Positions 18,065 through 27,384 are shown, counted from the stretch's first letter. The stretch is DNA of 64,000 bases from JAFDCJ01 sp964527835 (GCA_964527835.1 CAZGNV010000005.1:1-64000), one strand, 5' to 3'. The notes: generated by a model from the letters alone, not told the origin. Numbers and translations are program-made.

Positions 18065-18994
18065 CTAGGCGCGCTGCACCTTGCGCCGGCCGGAGATTGC
18101 CACCCACTGCTCTTTTTCTTCAACCGCCAGCAGATCAAAGTGTTTGCCCATTGCGGCCGTCACCAGGTCCCGGTTCTCATCGATAATTCCCGAGCAGACC
18201 AGAAGCGCCCCATCGGCCATCACCCGGACGATATCCTCGAGCAGCTCCAGGATCACGTAGGTTAAAATGTTGGCGGCCACAAAATCATACTTTTCATGGA
18301 CACCGTCAACCAGATTGCCCACCTGCAATTGAAATTTTTGCGGTGCTATGCCATTGAGCCGCAGATTTTTTTCAGCCACCGCCACGGCCACCTCGTCCTT
18401 GTCGATGCCGCAAAGCCGGCCGGCACCCAGCATGGCCGCGGCAATCATCAAGATCCCGGAGCCGGTTCCGATGTCCAGAAAGGCATCGCCCCCTCGCAGG
18501 TACTTTTCGATCATGCCCACGCAAAGGCGGGTGGTCGGATGGGTCCCGGTGCCAAAGGCCATGCCGGGGTCCAACTCGATGACCATCCGGCCCGCTTCGG
18601 GTTCATATTCGCGCCAGGTCGGTTTGACCACAAAACGCGGGCTGATCGGCTGGGGCCAGAAAAAAGCCTTCCAGGCCTCGGCCCAGTCCTGCTCGTCCAG
18701 CAGGCGGTAGCTGATCCGAAAAACCAGGTCCTCGTTGAGCTGAAGGTGCTTAAGCTTTTCCTCCAGGATTTTGCAGTGTTGTTCGCCCTGCCGGTTTTGG
18801 GGCAGATAACCGGTGACGGCATGGCAATCCGCCCGGCCGACAGCATCCTCGGCCCAATCGTCTTCCGGTTCAAGACCGGGGTCTTCCACCACCACCCCCT
18901 GCAGCCCAAAGTCACAAAACACGGAGGTGATCAGATCCGCGGCAAGCTCCATATCCGAATGCTGAAATACAACCCGGGCTTCGATCCATTTCAT
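18065..18994 (-). CDS. prmA: Ribosomal protein L11 methyltransferase
   Basis: This 309-residue SAM-dependent enzyme trimethylates ribosomal protein L11. It has the typical N-terminal L11-binding domain and the catalytic domain with AFGTGTHPTTRLC, SAM motif FLDIGTGSGIL and the NPPY-equivalent VAANILTYV. The length is normal. A more distant paralog lies at 59415-60230. Confidence 0.93.
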   Translation of the reverse strand: MKWIEARVVFQHSDMELAADLITSVFCDFGLQGVVVEDPGLEPEDDWAEDAVGRADCHAVTGYLPQNRQGEQHCKILEEKLKHLQLNEDLVFRISYRLLDEQDWAEAWKAFFWPQPISPRFVVKPTWREYEPEAGRMVIELDPGMAFGTGTHPTTRLCVGMIEKYLRGGDAFLDIGTGSGILMIAAAMLGAGRLCGIDKDEVAVAVAEKNLRLNGIAPQKFQLQVGNLVDGVHEKYDFVAANILTYVILELLEDIVRVMADGALLVCSGIIDENRDLVTAAMGKHFDLLAVEEKEQWVAISGRRKVQRA

Positions 18995-19068
18995 AGTTTT
19001 TCTCTAAACGTGCAGATAAACTTGCAATCAAACTCACGTATCTCGACTGGATACCATCTGATCGTAAA

Positions 19069-19581
19069 TCACTTTTGGACAATTGATTCATAGGCATGCC
19101 GGAGAGTTGCAATCGGAAGGAAAAGTTCTAAAGGATTATCCGGCAGAGAGATGAAACCGAATTGTTCATAATAGGCTTTGGCCTCTTTGTGTTTCGCATC
19201 GACAAAGAAGCCGATGATTCCAAGATTGTTTGAAACCAGTAAAATCCGTTCGATGGCATTAACCATCATGACAGTGCCAAAACCCCGTCGCTGTTTATTT
19301 TTTGAAACCGCCAGTCGCGCGAGTTTTGCGACCGGAACCTTCGACGGATATTTTTTGGAATATTTGCGGGGCAATTTCGCCACATATATTTCACACGCAG
19401 CCAAGGTGTAATACCCAAGAATTTCGGTTGGACGATAATCATCGATAAGCACAAAGGTTCTTGACATCCCCTTATCGAGATGCTGCCGAGCAGTTCTTCG
19501 CAGATACTGGTTGAGTTCATCGGTGCCGCAATCAAATTCAGTTCTATTATGATTTTTCTTAAGAGTCTCGATTTTCAGCAT
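19069..19581 (-). CDS. GNAT acetyltransferase toxin, TacT-like
   Basis: This 170-residue GNAT-fold protein has the TacT signatures: FDCGTDELNQYLR near the start, GYYTLAACEIYV, LARLAVSKNKQRRGFGTVMM for acetyl-CoA binding, and AKAYYEQFGFISLP. Members of this family acetylate the amino group of charged tRNAs and block translation. The DUF1778 antitoxin gene lies 35 bp upstream, giving the standard antitoxin-toxin order. Confidence 0.85.
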   Translation of the reverse strand: MLKIETLKKNHNRTEFDCGTDELNQYLRRTARQHLDKGMSRTFVLIDDYRPTEILGYYTLAACEIYVAKLPRKYSKKYPSKVPVAKLARLAVSKNKQRRGFGTVMMVNAIERILLVSNNLGIIGFFVDAKHKEAKAYYEQFGFISLPDNPLELFLPIATLRHAYESIVQK

Positions 19582-19616
19582 GCGTCACCCGGATATTGCA
19601 TGGACATCGGGTTTTT

Positions 19617-19904
19617 TCACGAAAGATTCGGGCCCAATGAATCTTTATATGCTTTCATCGCTTCTTTAAGTTTCTTCCCGGGTTTCGGTGGATTTTCAAT
19701 CGCACGAAAAAATACGTTTGCCGATTTGATTGACAGCTTTATTGTTTGATCCTTTTCAATAATTGTTTGTGCTTTTTCAACCGCCGCCTGCACGAGAAAC
19801 TGATTCAATGTTGCACCTGAAATCTCCGCTGCGCGTATCAGCGTTTGGTAAACGTGGATGGGAATCCGCGCTGAAACACGCTCTTTTTCTTTTAATATCG
19901 GCAT
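19617..19904 (-). CDS. DUF1778 (TacA-like) antitoxin
   Basis: This 95-residue protein has an N-terminal ribbon-helix-helix (RVSARIPIHVYQTLIRAAEI, then LNQFLVQAAVEKA) that binds DNA and a C-terminal tail that would wrap the acetyltransferase. It is the first gene of the pair and probably represses its own promoter through the repeats at 19967-20016. Confidence 0.85.
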   Translation of the reverse strand: MPILKEKERVSARIPIHVYQTLIRAAEISGATLNQFLVQAAVEKAQTIIEKDQTIKLSIKSANVFFRAIENPPKPGKKLKEAMKAYKDSLGPNLS

Positions 19905-19966
19905 ATTAAACCCCTTTCAACGCATAACAAAATCATCCTGCTTGATATAATTGCAACTTAACACGA

Positions 19967-20016
19967 TGGTGCCAAAATGGCAACTTGTTTCTTGAATATT
20001 GGCGCCAAAATGACGC
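19967..20016. promoter_or_regulatory. Paired operator-like repeats upstream of tacA-like gene
   Basis: Two copies of TGG(T/C)GCCAAAATG(G/A)C start at 19967 and 20000, 33 bp apart, about three helical turns and so on one DNA face. Copy one contains the inverted repeat TGCC-AAAAT-GGCA, copy two GGCG-n9-CGCC. They lie 60-110 bp upstream of the antitoxin start, as expected for ribbon-helix-helix autoregulation. Binding is inferred. Confidence 0.6.
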
Positions 20017-20050
20017 CTTATAAATTTACGGCCAGCGCCTGATTTCAAGT

Positions 20051-21358
20051 TTAACGGAATTTTTCCCTGGGCGGGTTGAAATAGCCGTGTTTCAATTCAG
20101 GAAATCGCTGTCGAATCCGCTCCAGCACCGTTTGCATGCCCATGGGTCTGCCGCCCCCGGCCACCCGCTTCATGGCCTGCCAGTAGCGCCGGGGATCAAG
20201 GTTCAGGTTGCGCCACTGGATCATGTGAACGGGAAATTTGTCCAGAAACCGCTCCAGGGCCGCCGCCTCCGCCGGGGTGTCGGTAAAGCCGGGCATGTTC
20301 AGGTAATTGAGGGCCACGAATTTGCCGCGCTCGAGTGCCAGATCGATGCTTTTGAGCACATCGGCAAAGCCGTAACTCCGGGGCCGGAAATAGGCCTCAT
20401 AGCATTTTGGGCGGACACTGTTCATGGAGATGCGAATGCTGTCCAGGCCGGCATCCAGCAGCGCTGCCAGGCGTCCGGGCAGACTGCCGTTGGTGTTCAT
20501 GTTGATCGTGCCGCGGCTGGTCTGCCGGCGGATCAGCCCTATTGCCGGTTCGATGACCCCAAACGCCAGCAGGGGATCGCCTTCACAGCCCTGGCCAAAG
20601 CTGACCACACTGCGTTTGACCTGCTGGATGTGGGCCAGGGCCACCTCGGCGATTTCCCCGGCCGAGGGGGTAAAACCGATGCGTTGCTGGCTGTGGGAAA
20701 TCCCCGAATGCCGTTGCAGGGACAGGCATCCCAGGCAGTGGGCGTTGCATTGCCGGGCCGTGGGCAACGGCGCCTCGCAGCGTCCCAGGAAAAAATTTTT
20801 AGCGGCCGGACAGCCGTATTCCAGAGCGCACTTTTCCAGGTGCCCCCGCAGGCGGTTTTGGGGCATTCGCCGGCGCTGGCGTTCGATGCCGGCCACGACA
20901 TCCTCGTGTTTCATCAGCCTGAGATCCTGGCGCCTTTCGGCATCCACCCGGATGACGGCCGATCTGAATTTCCCCCGCTGCCAACCCACCGCCCCGTATG
21001 AAAACAGGGGCAGCTGCCGGGCTTTTGTATTTTCGCGAAAGGCGGCAATGGCCGTCACCACGTAGCCGGGAGAGTTGAAGGCCGCCACCGGAAAAAGCGG
21101 CTGCCCCGGCGCATAGGGATTTTCCCGCAGGCACTCCAGCCTGCCGGTGCGGCGGTTGTAAACAATCGGCCGGCGCTCCGGCAGATACATCAATTCGCTG
21201 CCAAACGGCAGGCTGCCGGTGGCCTCCACCGCCAGCGGCTCGATGCGTTCGTCGGCCATGCCGACCGCCGCATAGCCGTCAAGCTCGAATATCTCCCCGG
21301 CCTGGTTGGCCACCAGGGCGGTGAGCAATGACTTTTTTGCATGGGACGATTTTTTCAA
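20051..21358 (-). CDS. Radical SAM protein of unknown substrate
   Basis: This 435-residue protein has the radical SAM CxxxCxxC signature (CNAHCLGC) in its middle, then a TIM-barrel part (SFGQGCEGDPLLAF; TINMNTNGSLPGRL; SIRISMNSVRP). The first 190 residues are an extra domain with a Cys near HLEKCALEYGCP. The substrate is not known. It is a single gene, separated from the toxin-antitoxin pair by about 145 bp and divergent from the phosphatase gene. Confidence 0.85.
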   Translation of the reverse strand: MKKSSHAKKSLLTALVANQAGEIFELDGYAAVGMADERIEPLAVEATGSLPFGSELMYLPERRPIVYNRRTGRLECLRENPYAPGQPLFPVAAFNSPGYVVTAIAAFRENTKARQLPLFSYGAVGWQRGKFRSAVIRVDAERRQDLRLMKHEDVVAGIERQRRRMPQNRLRGHLEKCALEYGCPAAKNFFLGRCEAPLPTARQCNAHCLGCLSLQRHSGISHSQQRIGFTPSAGEIAEVALAHIQQVKRSVVSFGQGCEGDPLLAFGVIEPAIGLIRRQTSRGTINMNTNGSLPGRLAALLDAGLDSIRISMNSVRPKCYEAYFRPRSYGFADVLKSIDLALERGKFVALNYLNMPGFTDTPAEAAALERFLDKFPVHMIQWRNLNLDPRRYWQAMKRVAGGGRPMGMQTVLERIRQRFPELKHGYFNPPREKFR

Positions 21359-21583
21359 TATCCGCTTTCCTTCACCAGGGATGGAACGCTGGGCTCAGGT
21401 AACATTCAATAGCATAGGAATTGAAGTGCCAACAATGGAAAAAAGGCCCGCCTGAAGTCCGGTGCTGTTTACAATTCCGATTACTGACCTATATTTACAC
21501 TTGAACCAGACTGCAAGTGTCAGCCCAGTCACGCCATGGCGTGACTGCAGGGAATTTCAAGCTTGCATGCAAAGGACTTGAAA

Positions 21584-22870
21584 ATGCTATCGACGAGCCC
21601 GGATTTCCATCAGAACCCGCAGGACGTTTCCTCGATGCTGGCAGACCTGCAAAATTTAAAAGAATCCAACGAGTTTTTAAATCTTCTGCTCGACAACATG
21701 GACTCGGCGGTTTTGATTGCCGATGAAAACCTGAGAATTCATCAATTCAACAAATCCTTTCTGGATCTGTTCGACAATGCCGCGGATTCCATTCTGGAAG
21801 CCGGCTTTGGCGAAACCGCCGGCTGCGTCAACGCCGTGCTGGAAAACAAGACCTGCGGCGAAACCTCCCAGTGCGCCAACTGCCTTTTGCGCCGCTCGCT
21901 GGTCCTCGACCTCACCGACCAGCCGCCGGTGGACAAACAGCCGCTGAATCGCGTCTTTTACATCAAGGGCAAACCCGTGCAGAAGTATCTTCAGTTCAGC
22001 ACCCGCCGCATTACCTTTCAGGGCCGCAAAATGTTTCTGGTCATCATCTACGATGTCACCGACATTGAAAAGCAAAAAATCGAACTGCAGCAAAAGCAGA
22101 ACCTCATCGACCGGGACCTGGAAGCCGCAGCGGCCATCCAAAAAAGCCTGCTGCCGGCCCGCTCCCCGGTCATTGAAAACATGCAGGTCGCATGGGAGTT
22201 CGAGCCCTGCACCCAGATCGGCGGCGACATCTTCAACATCCACCACATGGATGAACGCAAGGTCGGCCTGTACATGCTCGATGTGTGCGGCCACGGCGTG
22301 CAGGCGGCTTTGATTTCGGTGGCCGTCTCCCAGTTTTTAAACAGCGGCGACGGTCTGCTGGGCAACAACTGCGAGCTGGTATCACCGGAGCTTGTGCTGA
22401 CGAAACTGTACCAGGCGTTTCCCTATGAGCGCTTTGACAGTTTTTTCAGCATCATCTGCATGACCATCGATATCGAGCAGGGGTTGCTGACTTACAGCAA
22501 TGCCGGTCATCCGCCGCCGGTGCTGCTGCGCTCAAGCGGCGGCCTTCAAACCCTCGACCATCATGGCCCCGTGGTCGGCCTTGAAAGCGGCCAGTGTGCC
22601 GACCAGCAGACGCTGACGCTGGACGAGGGCGACAAGATTGTGCTGTATACCGACGGGCTGCTTGAAAATCGAAACCGCACCGGGGATTTTCTGGGAAAAC
22701 AACGCTTTTATGACATCCTGCAGCAATACCGCCGTCAGCCCGTGGCTGATCTGGTGGCTTCGGTCTTCAACACCACGCTGGATTTTCGCCGGCCGGCAAA
22801 ACCGGATGATGATGTCAGCATCCTGGGGGTGGAATACCGCGGACAGGCCGAACAGCACTACAGCATCTGA
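21584..22870 (+). CDS. PAS-SpoIIE (PP2C) serine phosphatase
   Basis: The start at ATG 21584 is preferred over 21563 because AAAGGA lies 7 nt upstream. The 428-residue protein has a PAS domain (about 30-150) that carries a Cys cluster (ENKTCGETSQCANCLL), which might hold a metal or sense redox, a short coiled coil, and then a SpoIIE/RsbU-type phosphatase domain (about 195-425) with GGDIFNIHHMD, DVCGHGVQAALIS, YSNAGHPPPVL and DDDVSILGV. Such proteins dephosphorylate anti-sigma antagonists; no partner genes are adjacent. Confidence 0.88.
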   Translation: MLSTSPDFHQNPQDVSSMLADLQNLKESNEFLNLLLDNMDSAVLIADENLRIHQFNKSFLDLFDNAADSILEAGFGETAGCVNAVLENKTCGETSQCANCLLRRSLVLDLTDQPPVDKQPLNRVFYIKGKPVQKYLQFSTRRITFQGRKMFLVIIYDVTDIEKQKIELQQKQNLIDRDLEAAAAIQKSLLPARSPVIENMQVAWEFEPCTQIGGDIFNIHHMDERKVGLYMLDVCGHGVQAALISVAVSQFLNSGDGLLGNNCELVSPELVLTKLYQAFPYERFDSFFSIICMTIDIEQGLLTYSNAGHPPPVLLRSSGGLQTLDHHGPVVGLESGQCADQQTLTLDEGDKIVLYTDGLLENRNRTGDFLGKQRFYDILQQYRRQPVADLVASVFNTTLDFRRPAKPDDDVSILGVEYRGQAEQHYSI

Positions 22871-22917
22871 ATTCTGGACTCTCCGCTGCGGTCATCGTCA
22901 TTTGCTCGGCTATCCAC

Positions 22918-23014
22918 ATACATCACGCAGCGCGAAGTTCGGCCATCCACTTTGAGCACGAAGGGTGCGCCCAGGGTTGTGCGGGCGGCAAAGGCGCTTT
23001 CGTTGACCACGGGC
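22918..23014 (-). repeat. 97-bp direct repeat, copy A (gene-end duplicate)
   Basis: This matches 24239-24335 at 94 of 97 positions, same orientation. Read on the minus strand it encodes the last about 30 residues of the PEP/pyruvate-binding protein (TTLGAPFVLKVDGRTSRCVM), then runs on in frame with different residues to a TAG at 22858-22860. It starts 3 bp beyond the stop codon of the ATPase gene. It is best read as a displaced or duplicated end of the 24230-27196 gene. Confidence 0.92.
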
Positions 23015-23017
23015 GGA

Positions 23018-24187
23018 TCAGTGTTCATCCTGAAGCCTGGCCATGATTTCTTGAAGCGGAATTGCCATTACGTCTTCCTTAATGGGGTAGGATTCTGTTA
23101 CCGGGGCCACCACGTATGCCTCCTGCGGAGCAACATCCTTCAGCGCGTTCCAGAAGCCCTTGGCAACTCTGGGCACTGATGATGATTTTAACTCCAGGGC
23201 CAAGGTGCGCCGTCCTCTTCTTAAAATCAGATCGATTTCTGCACCCGCGCTGGTTCGATAAAAGGACGGTTCATAATCCCTGGCAGCCACGAGGATGTTC
23301 TCCATGGCAAAACCCTCGAAGGATGCCCCCAGGATTGGGTGGGAAAACAGATCATCATGGGTGCGGATATCAAGCAACGCGTGCAGAATTCCACTATCAC
23401 GGATATAGATCTTGGGGGATTTAACCAGGCGCTTTTTCAAATTCGGAGCGTCCGGCAAGAGTACCCGCAACATGAATGTATGCTCCAGAAGATCGACGTA
23501 GGAACGCACCGTGTGAGAACTGACCCCCAGGGAATCCGCCAGCTTTGAAGCGTTTAATAAAGAACCGTGAAGATGGGCACACATTTTCCAAAAGCGGCTC
23601 AGTCGGGCCGGCGGCATGCGGAATCCAAGCATCCCAATATCGCGCTCAAGAAAAGTTCGGATGAAGTCCTGCCGCCATTCGAAACTGATATCAAGGTCTG
23701 GCGCGAGATAACTCCTGGGAAACCCGCCGGTAAGCCACAGCCGCCTGAGATTGTCTTTCCGGGCGGCCTCAAGCTCTGAAATAACAAACGGAGTCAAATC
23801 AAGATAGGCAATTCGTCCTGCAAGGGATTCCGAACTTTGGCGGATTAAATCGCGCCCCGCCGAACCCAGAATTAAGAATTGAGCATTTTTTGCGCGTTTA
23901 TCGATAATGCTTCGAAGAATTGAAAAAAGTTCGGGGGCCCGCTGGATTTCGTCAAGACACACCAGCTCCTCATGGTGCAAATTGAAATAGGCAAGCGGAT
24001 CGGAGAGTTTTGCCAGATCAGCGGGGTTTTCAAGATCCAGGTAAACCGATGGGGCGAACTTTTTTACTATTTGACCGGCCAATGTTGTCTTGCCGCATTG
24101 CCGTGGCCCCAGAATCGCTACCGCCGGATTATTTTGCAGCCGTCTTTTAATCGTACCCGCAAGTTGTCTGGGTATTAATCCTTGCAT
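23018..24187 (-). CDS. DUF4143-type AAA ATPase, paralog 1
   Basis: This 389-residue protein has Walker A GPRQCGKTT and Walker B LVCLDEIQ in an ATPase of the AAA_14 type, then a winged-helix part and the C-terminal DUF4143 region with a PD-(D/E)xK-like pattern EIDLILRRG ... LALELKSS. It closely resembles the protein at 47249-48451 (shared FLILGSA, DLIRQSSE, LAGRI). The role of the family is unknown; many members are laterally moved. The gene sits between two 97-bp direct repeats that copy the end of the neighbouring gene. Confidence 0.88.
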   Translation of the reverse strand: MQGLIPRQLAGTIKRRLQNNPAVAILGPRQCGKTTLAGQIVKKFAPSVYLDLENPADLAKLSDPLAYFNLHHEELVCLDEIQRAPELFSILRSIIDKRAKNAQFLILGSAGRDLIRQSSESLAGRIAYLDLTPFVISELEAARKDNLRRLWLTGGFPRSYLAPDLDISFEWRQDFIRTFLERDIGMLGFRMPPARLSRFWKMCAHLHGSLLNASKLADSLGVSSHTVRSYVDLLEHTFMLRVLLPDAPNLKKRLVKSPKIYIRDSGILHALLDIRTHDDLFSHPILGASFEGFAMENILVAARDYEPSFYRTSAGAEIDLILRRGRRTLALELKSSSVPRVAKGFWNALKDVAPQEAYVVAPVTESYPIKEDVMAIPLQEIMARLQDEH

Positions 24188-24229
24188 ATTTGAAGTCTAT
24201 ATTCATTTTTGCAAGGAAAGTCAAGGGGA

Positions 24230-27196
24230 TTAAACCTGATACATCACGCAGCGCGAAGTTCTGCCATCCACTTTGAGCACGAAGGGTGCGCCCAGGGTTG
24301 TGCGGGCGACAAAGGCGGTTTCGTTGACCACGGGCAGGGATGTCAGCCACTGCCAGTCTAAAAAATCCTCTTCATCATCGGAAACCGTGACATAGTTGAT
24401 GCCCAGCGTTGAGATATTGTGGAAAAAATGCGAGCCCTGGGAGGGTTCGGCCTTCAACTGGGCCGAAAAGGTCTCCACCATGGCGCCCACCCCGCAGATG
24501 TCCCCCCAGCTGACCGGTATTCCCAGCCAGCGGTCCGCCGAGCCCCACCGCCCCGGGCCGATGAGCAGATACTTGCGGCCCTCGGCCATCAGCTGCGCAT
24601 TGAGATCTGCGATCTGCCGGGCAACCTCCACGGTGTGGCGGGCCTCGAAAACATCCGGCTTGACGTAAAGGATGTCGGCCATGTCGGATTTTTCCGCATT
24701 GCCCAGCGCGTGATGGGAACGGCAAAAGGCCCGGGAAATTTCCTCTGCGCTGATTTGCACCTGGTCGAGCTCCGCCCGGGCGGTCATGGGCCGCAGCTGC
24801 AAAAACGCAAACTCCACCGGCCGGTCCTCGGCTAGGGGCCAGTTGATGGAAAATTCCATTTCCACCGGACAGCCCATGCCCTCGTGGCCCATCTGCAGCG
24901 CATCTGAAAGCAGTTCGGCCAGGGGAAACAGATCGAACTTGAGCACCTGGGCAAAGGTCAGCACCCGGTAGCCCGCAATGGCGGTGGTGTCCCGGATGCG
25001 GTGGTCATCGGGCAGATACGTGCTGGCGAGAAGCTTCATGGGCGGCTCATCGGCAACGTCGTCGACTTCGCGCTTGGCGAGGTTGTCGTCTTCGGAAAGC
25101 CCGCATTCGCCGCGCAAGGCCCCCATCTTCAGCGAATAGAAAAAGCGCTGGGAATTTTCCAGAATGTCTTCGACGCTGGTGCGCTGGGGCAGGATGTGCG
25201 GATATTTCGGGGAAAAACGCAGGGCCTTTTCCCCGCTCATCACGGTTTTTCCCAGCCCCATGGCAATGGTGGCGATGCCTTCTTCGGGCTTCATTTTGGC
25301 AAACGGGTAGTAATTATGGGACTGGGCCACCCCGGAAATCGCCGGGTAGAAGTGGTCCCCGTAGCGCTCGCCGACCAGCCGCTGGATGATGACCGCCATT
25401 TTTTCTTCTTCCGTGCGCTGGCCCACCCGGCGCGAAAAAGCCTTGGGGTCCTGGAAATAGGTGGAGGCATACACCAGCTTGATGGCGGTCAGCAGCTGCT
25501 CCAGCCGGACGTCCAGGTCCGCATGGTCGTTGGCCAGCATGTAGGTCCGGTAAAGCCCCGCATAGGCGCGAAACTGGGCGTCTTCCAGCAGGCTGGAGGA
25601 GCGCACCGCCAGCGGGTAGGTTATCTTGGCCAGGTAGGCCTTGAGGTCGTCGGCAATCCACTGCGGAAATTTGGCCCGGCAGAAGGCTTCGGCCACCTCC
25701 CTGTCGGCCGCCTCGGTCTTGGAAAAGTGCTTCAGGTCGTTTTCCGCCACGAAGGTGTCAAACCCTTCGGTGGTGATCACCATGGTCTGGGGGACAAACA
25801 GGTTGACATCTTTGAACTTGTTGCGAATCGCCGGCAGCCGCTGCAGTAGGTTGGCCACAAAGGCCAGGCCCCGGGCCTTGCCTCCCAGCGACCCATTGCC
25901 GATTTTAAAAAATTCCGTATCGGGATCAAAATCACCGGCTTCGAAATTGACCACCACCCCCTTTTGCCGGCGGCGGCGGCGGGCGCCGATGAGCGACAGC
26001 AGGTACTGCCGGTGACTGTTGACATTGGAAAAATCATCGTCCCTGATGGGGCGCACCTTGGAGGCCAGCATGATTTCGGTGCGGGCAAAAAACCAGCGCG
26101 AAAAATCGTTGCGGCTGGTGTGGTACATGAAGCAGTCATCGGGAATTGTTTGCAGCAGGTTTTCAAACGAACGCATGCTCGAGGCCCGGGCGATCTCCCG
26201 GCCCTCGGGGGTGCGGAAGACAAAATCGCCAAATCCCAGCTGATCCCTGAAAAACGAGTGCACCTCGGCGATCAGCGAAGGGGAGTTCTTGTCCACAAAA
26301 ACCGCGGGAATGCGGGCGGCTTTTTGCGCGTTGGACGCCTCGGAGCTGGTCAGCAGAAGGGGGATGTCAAAGCGTTCTTTTTTGATGCGCGACAAAAAAT
26401 CAACTCCCGCATTGTCATCCACCCTGCCGTTGCGCGGAAAGCGCACGTCGGAGATCACCCCCAGCACGCAGCGTTCATAGGTCTGATACAGCTCCAACGC
26501 CTCTTCGTAATTGCGGGCCACCAGGATTTTGGGCCGCGCGCGCATGGTCAGCAGCCGGTGCTCCTGGTTGAGCCCCTCTTCGAGCAGCTCCTGGGTCTGG
26601 CTCACCAGCTCGCGGTAAAGCACCGGCAGCAGTTTTGAAATGTAAAGCGGGGAGTCCTCCACGAACAAGATGACCCGGATGCCCGCCGATTGGGTGTCAT
26701 GGGCCACGTTCATCCAGTCTTCGGCGCTTTTGACCAGGGCCACCAGGATGTCCGTGTCCCCGGACCAGATGAAGGTCCGGTCGATTCCCGGCGGCTGGGT
26801 GTACACCCGGCTTGACTGTTCGGCCGGCATCACGCTGTGGGTCAGCAGGATCACCGGCAGCTCGGGATCGATTTTTTTGACTTCGGCACCCAGCACAAAG
26901 GCATCCATGTCCACCAGGTGGAGCATGGTGATCACCATGTCAAACTTTTTTTCCTTCAGCGCCGCCAGGGCGGTCTCGGCGGTGGCCACCCAGGTGAAGC
27001 GCGGCGGGTTGCTCAGGTTCAAGCCGCGGTACTCGTTGATGATCCGCTCTGAAAGCCGGCAGTCCTCCTCCATGATCCAGGCGTCATAGGGGGTGGAAAC
27101 CAGCAGGATGTCACGCACCTTCCTGGACATCAATTCATGGAAGATTTTAAAGCGCGGATCAAAATCCTCGGCAAAACTTTCAATTTCCAGGCTCAT
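24230..27196 (-). CDS. Receiver-linked PEP/pyruvate-binding protein
   Basis: This 988-residue protein starts after GGAAAGGAAAG. Residues about 30-145 look like a receiver domain lacking the phospho-acceptor Asp (ITMLHLVDMDAF); residues about 175-330 form a second receiver with Asp kept (GVISDVRFPRNG). From about 430 comes a PPDK N-terminal, ATP-grasp-like domain (GSLGGKARGLA; AVRSSSLLEDA). The phosphohistidine and PEP-synthesis domains of true PPDK/PEP synthase are absent. It probably is a signalling protein or regulated phosphotransferase rather than a full PEP synthase. Its last 97 coding bases are duplicated at 22918-23014. Confidence 0.8.
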   Translation of the reverse strand: MSLEIESFAEDFDPRFKIFHELMSRKVRDILLVSTPYDAWIMEEDCRLSERIINEYRGLNLSNPPRFTWVATAETALAALKEKKFDMVITMLHLVDMDAFVLGAEVKKIDPELPVILLTHSVMPAEQSSRVYTQPPGIDRTFIWSGDTDILVALVKSAEDWMNVAHDTQSAGIRVILFVEDSPLYISKLLPVLYRELVSQTQELLEEGLNQEHRLLTMRARPKILVARNYEEALELYQTYERCVLGVISDVRFPRNGRVDDNAGVDFLSRIKKERFDIPLLLTSSEASNAQKAARIPAVFVDKNSPSLIAEVHSFFRDQLGFGDFVFRTPEGREIARASSMRSFENLLQTIPDDCFMYHTSRNDFSRWFFARTEIMLASKVRPIRDDDFSNVNSHRQYLLSLIGARRRRRQKGVVVNFEAGDFDPDTEFFKIGNGSLGGKARGLAFVANLLQRLPAIRNKFKDVNLFVPQTMVITTEGFDTFVAENDLKHFSKTEAADREVAEAFCRAKFPQWIADDLKAYLAKITYPLAVRSSSLLEDAQFRAYAGLYRTYMLANDHADLDVRLEQLLTAIKLVYASTYFQDPKAFSRRVGQRTEEEKMAVIIQRLVGERYGDHFYPAISGVAQSHNYYPFAKMKPEEGIATIAMGLGKTVMSGEKALRFSPKYPHILPQRTSVEDILENSQRFFYSLKMGALRGECGLSEDDNLAKREVDDVADEPPMKLLASTYLPDDHRIRDTTAIAGYRVLTFAQVLKFDLFPLAELLSDALQMGHEGMGCPVEMEFSINWPLAEDRPVEFAFLQLRPMTARAELDQVQISAEEISRAFCRSHHALGNAEKSDMADILYVKPDVFEARHTVEVARQIADLNAQLMAEGRKYLLIGPGRWGSADRWLGIPVSWGDICGVGAMVETFSAQLKAEPSQGSHFFHNISTLGINYVTVSDDEEDFLDWQWLTSLPVVNETAFVARTTLGAPFVLKVDGRTSRCVMYQV
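24239..24335 (-). repeat. 97-bp direct repeat, copy B (inside gene end)
   Basis: This lies in the last codons of the PEP/pyruvate-binding gene, just before its present stop at 24230-24232. It differs at three positions from copy A 1321 bp away, two of which change a residue. Between the copies lies one ATPase gene. Confidence 0.92.
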
Positions 27197-27318
27197 GCAA
27201 GTCTTTCCTTTCCGGAAATAAAGGCTGCAGTCTCAAGATAATTGTCATATTCTTATCTTGTTAAAACGCAAAATGTTAAACGATTTTATTTTATTATAAA
27301 ACTTGACGCAATCATAAA

Positions 27319-27346
27319 AATTCATTTTCGAGCGACATCAACCCTT
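27319..27346 (+). repeat. 28-bp dispersed repeat, copy b
   Basis: Reads AATTCATTTTCGAGCGACAT then CAACCCTT. It has the same orientation as copy c at 29077-29104; similarity continues slightly upstream (TCATAAAAA against TCGTAAAAA). It lies about 40 bp beyond the end of hipA, so copies b and c bracket the hipBA module. Confidence 0.8.
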
Positions 27347-27384
27347 TCATCAAACTTGATCCACAACCAAGAAAAAAGCGGCCG

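Noticed and set aside
22918..24335. Insertion-sequence target-site duplication as the origin of the 97-bp repeat
   Set aside because: It is far longer than IS target duplications (2-14 bp); the enclosed gene is not a transposase and there are no terminal inverted repeats.
24419..26638. Plus-strand frames opposite the PEP/pyruvate-binding gene
   Set aside because: They overlap conserved domains on the other strand and resemble no protein family.
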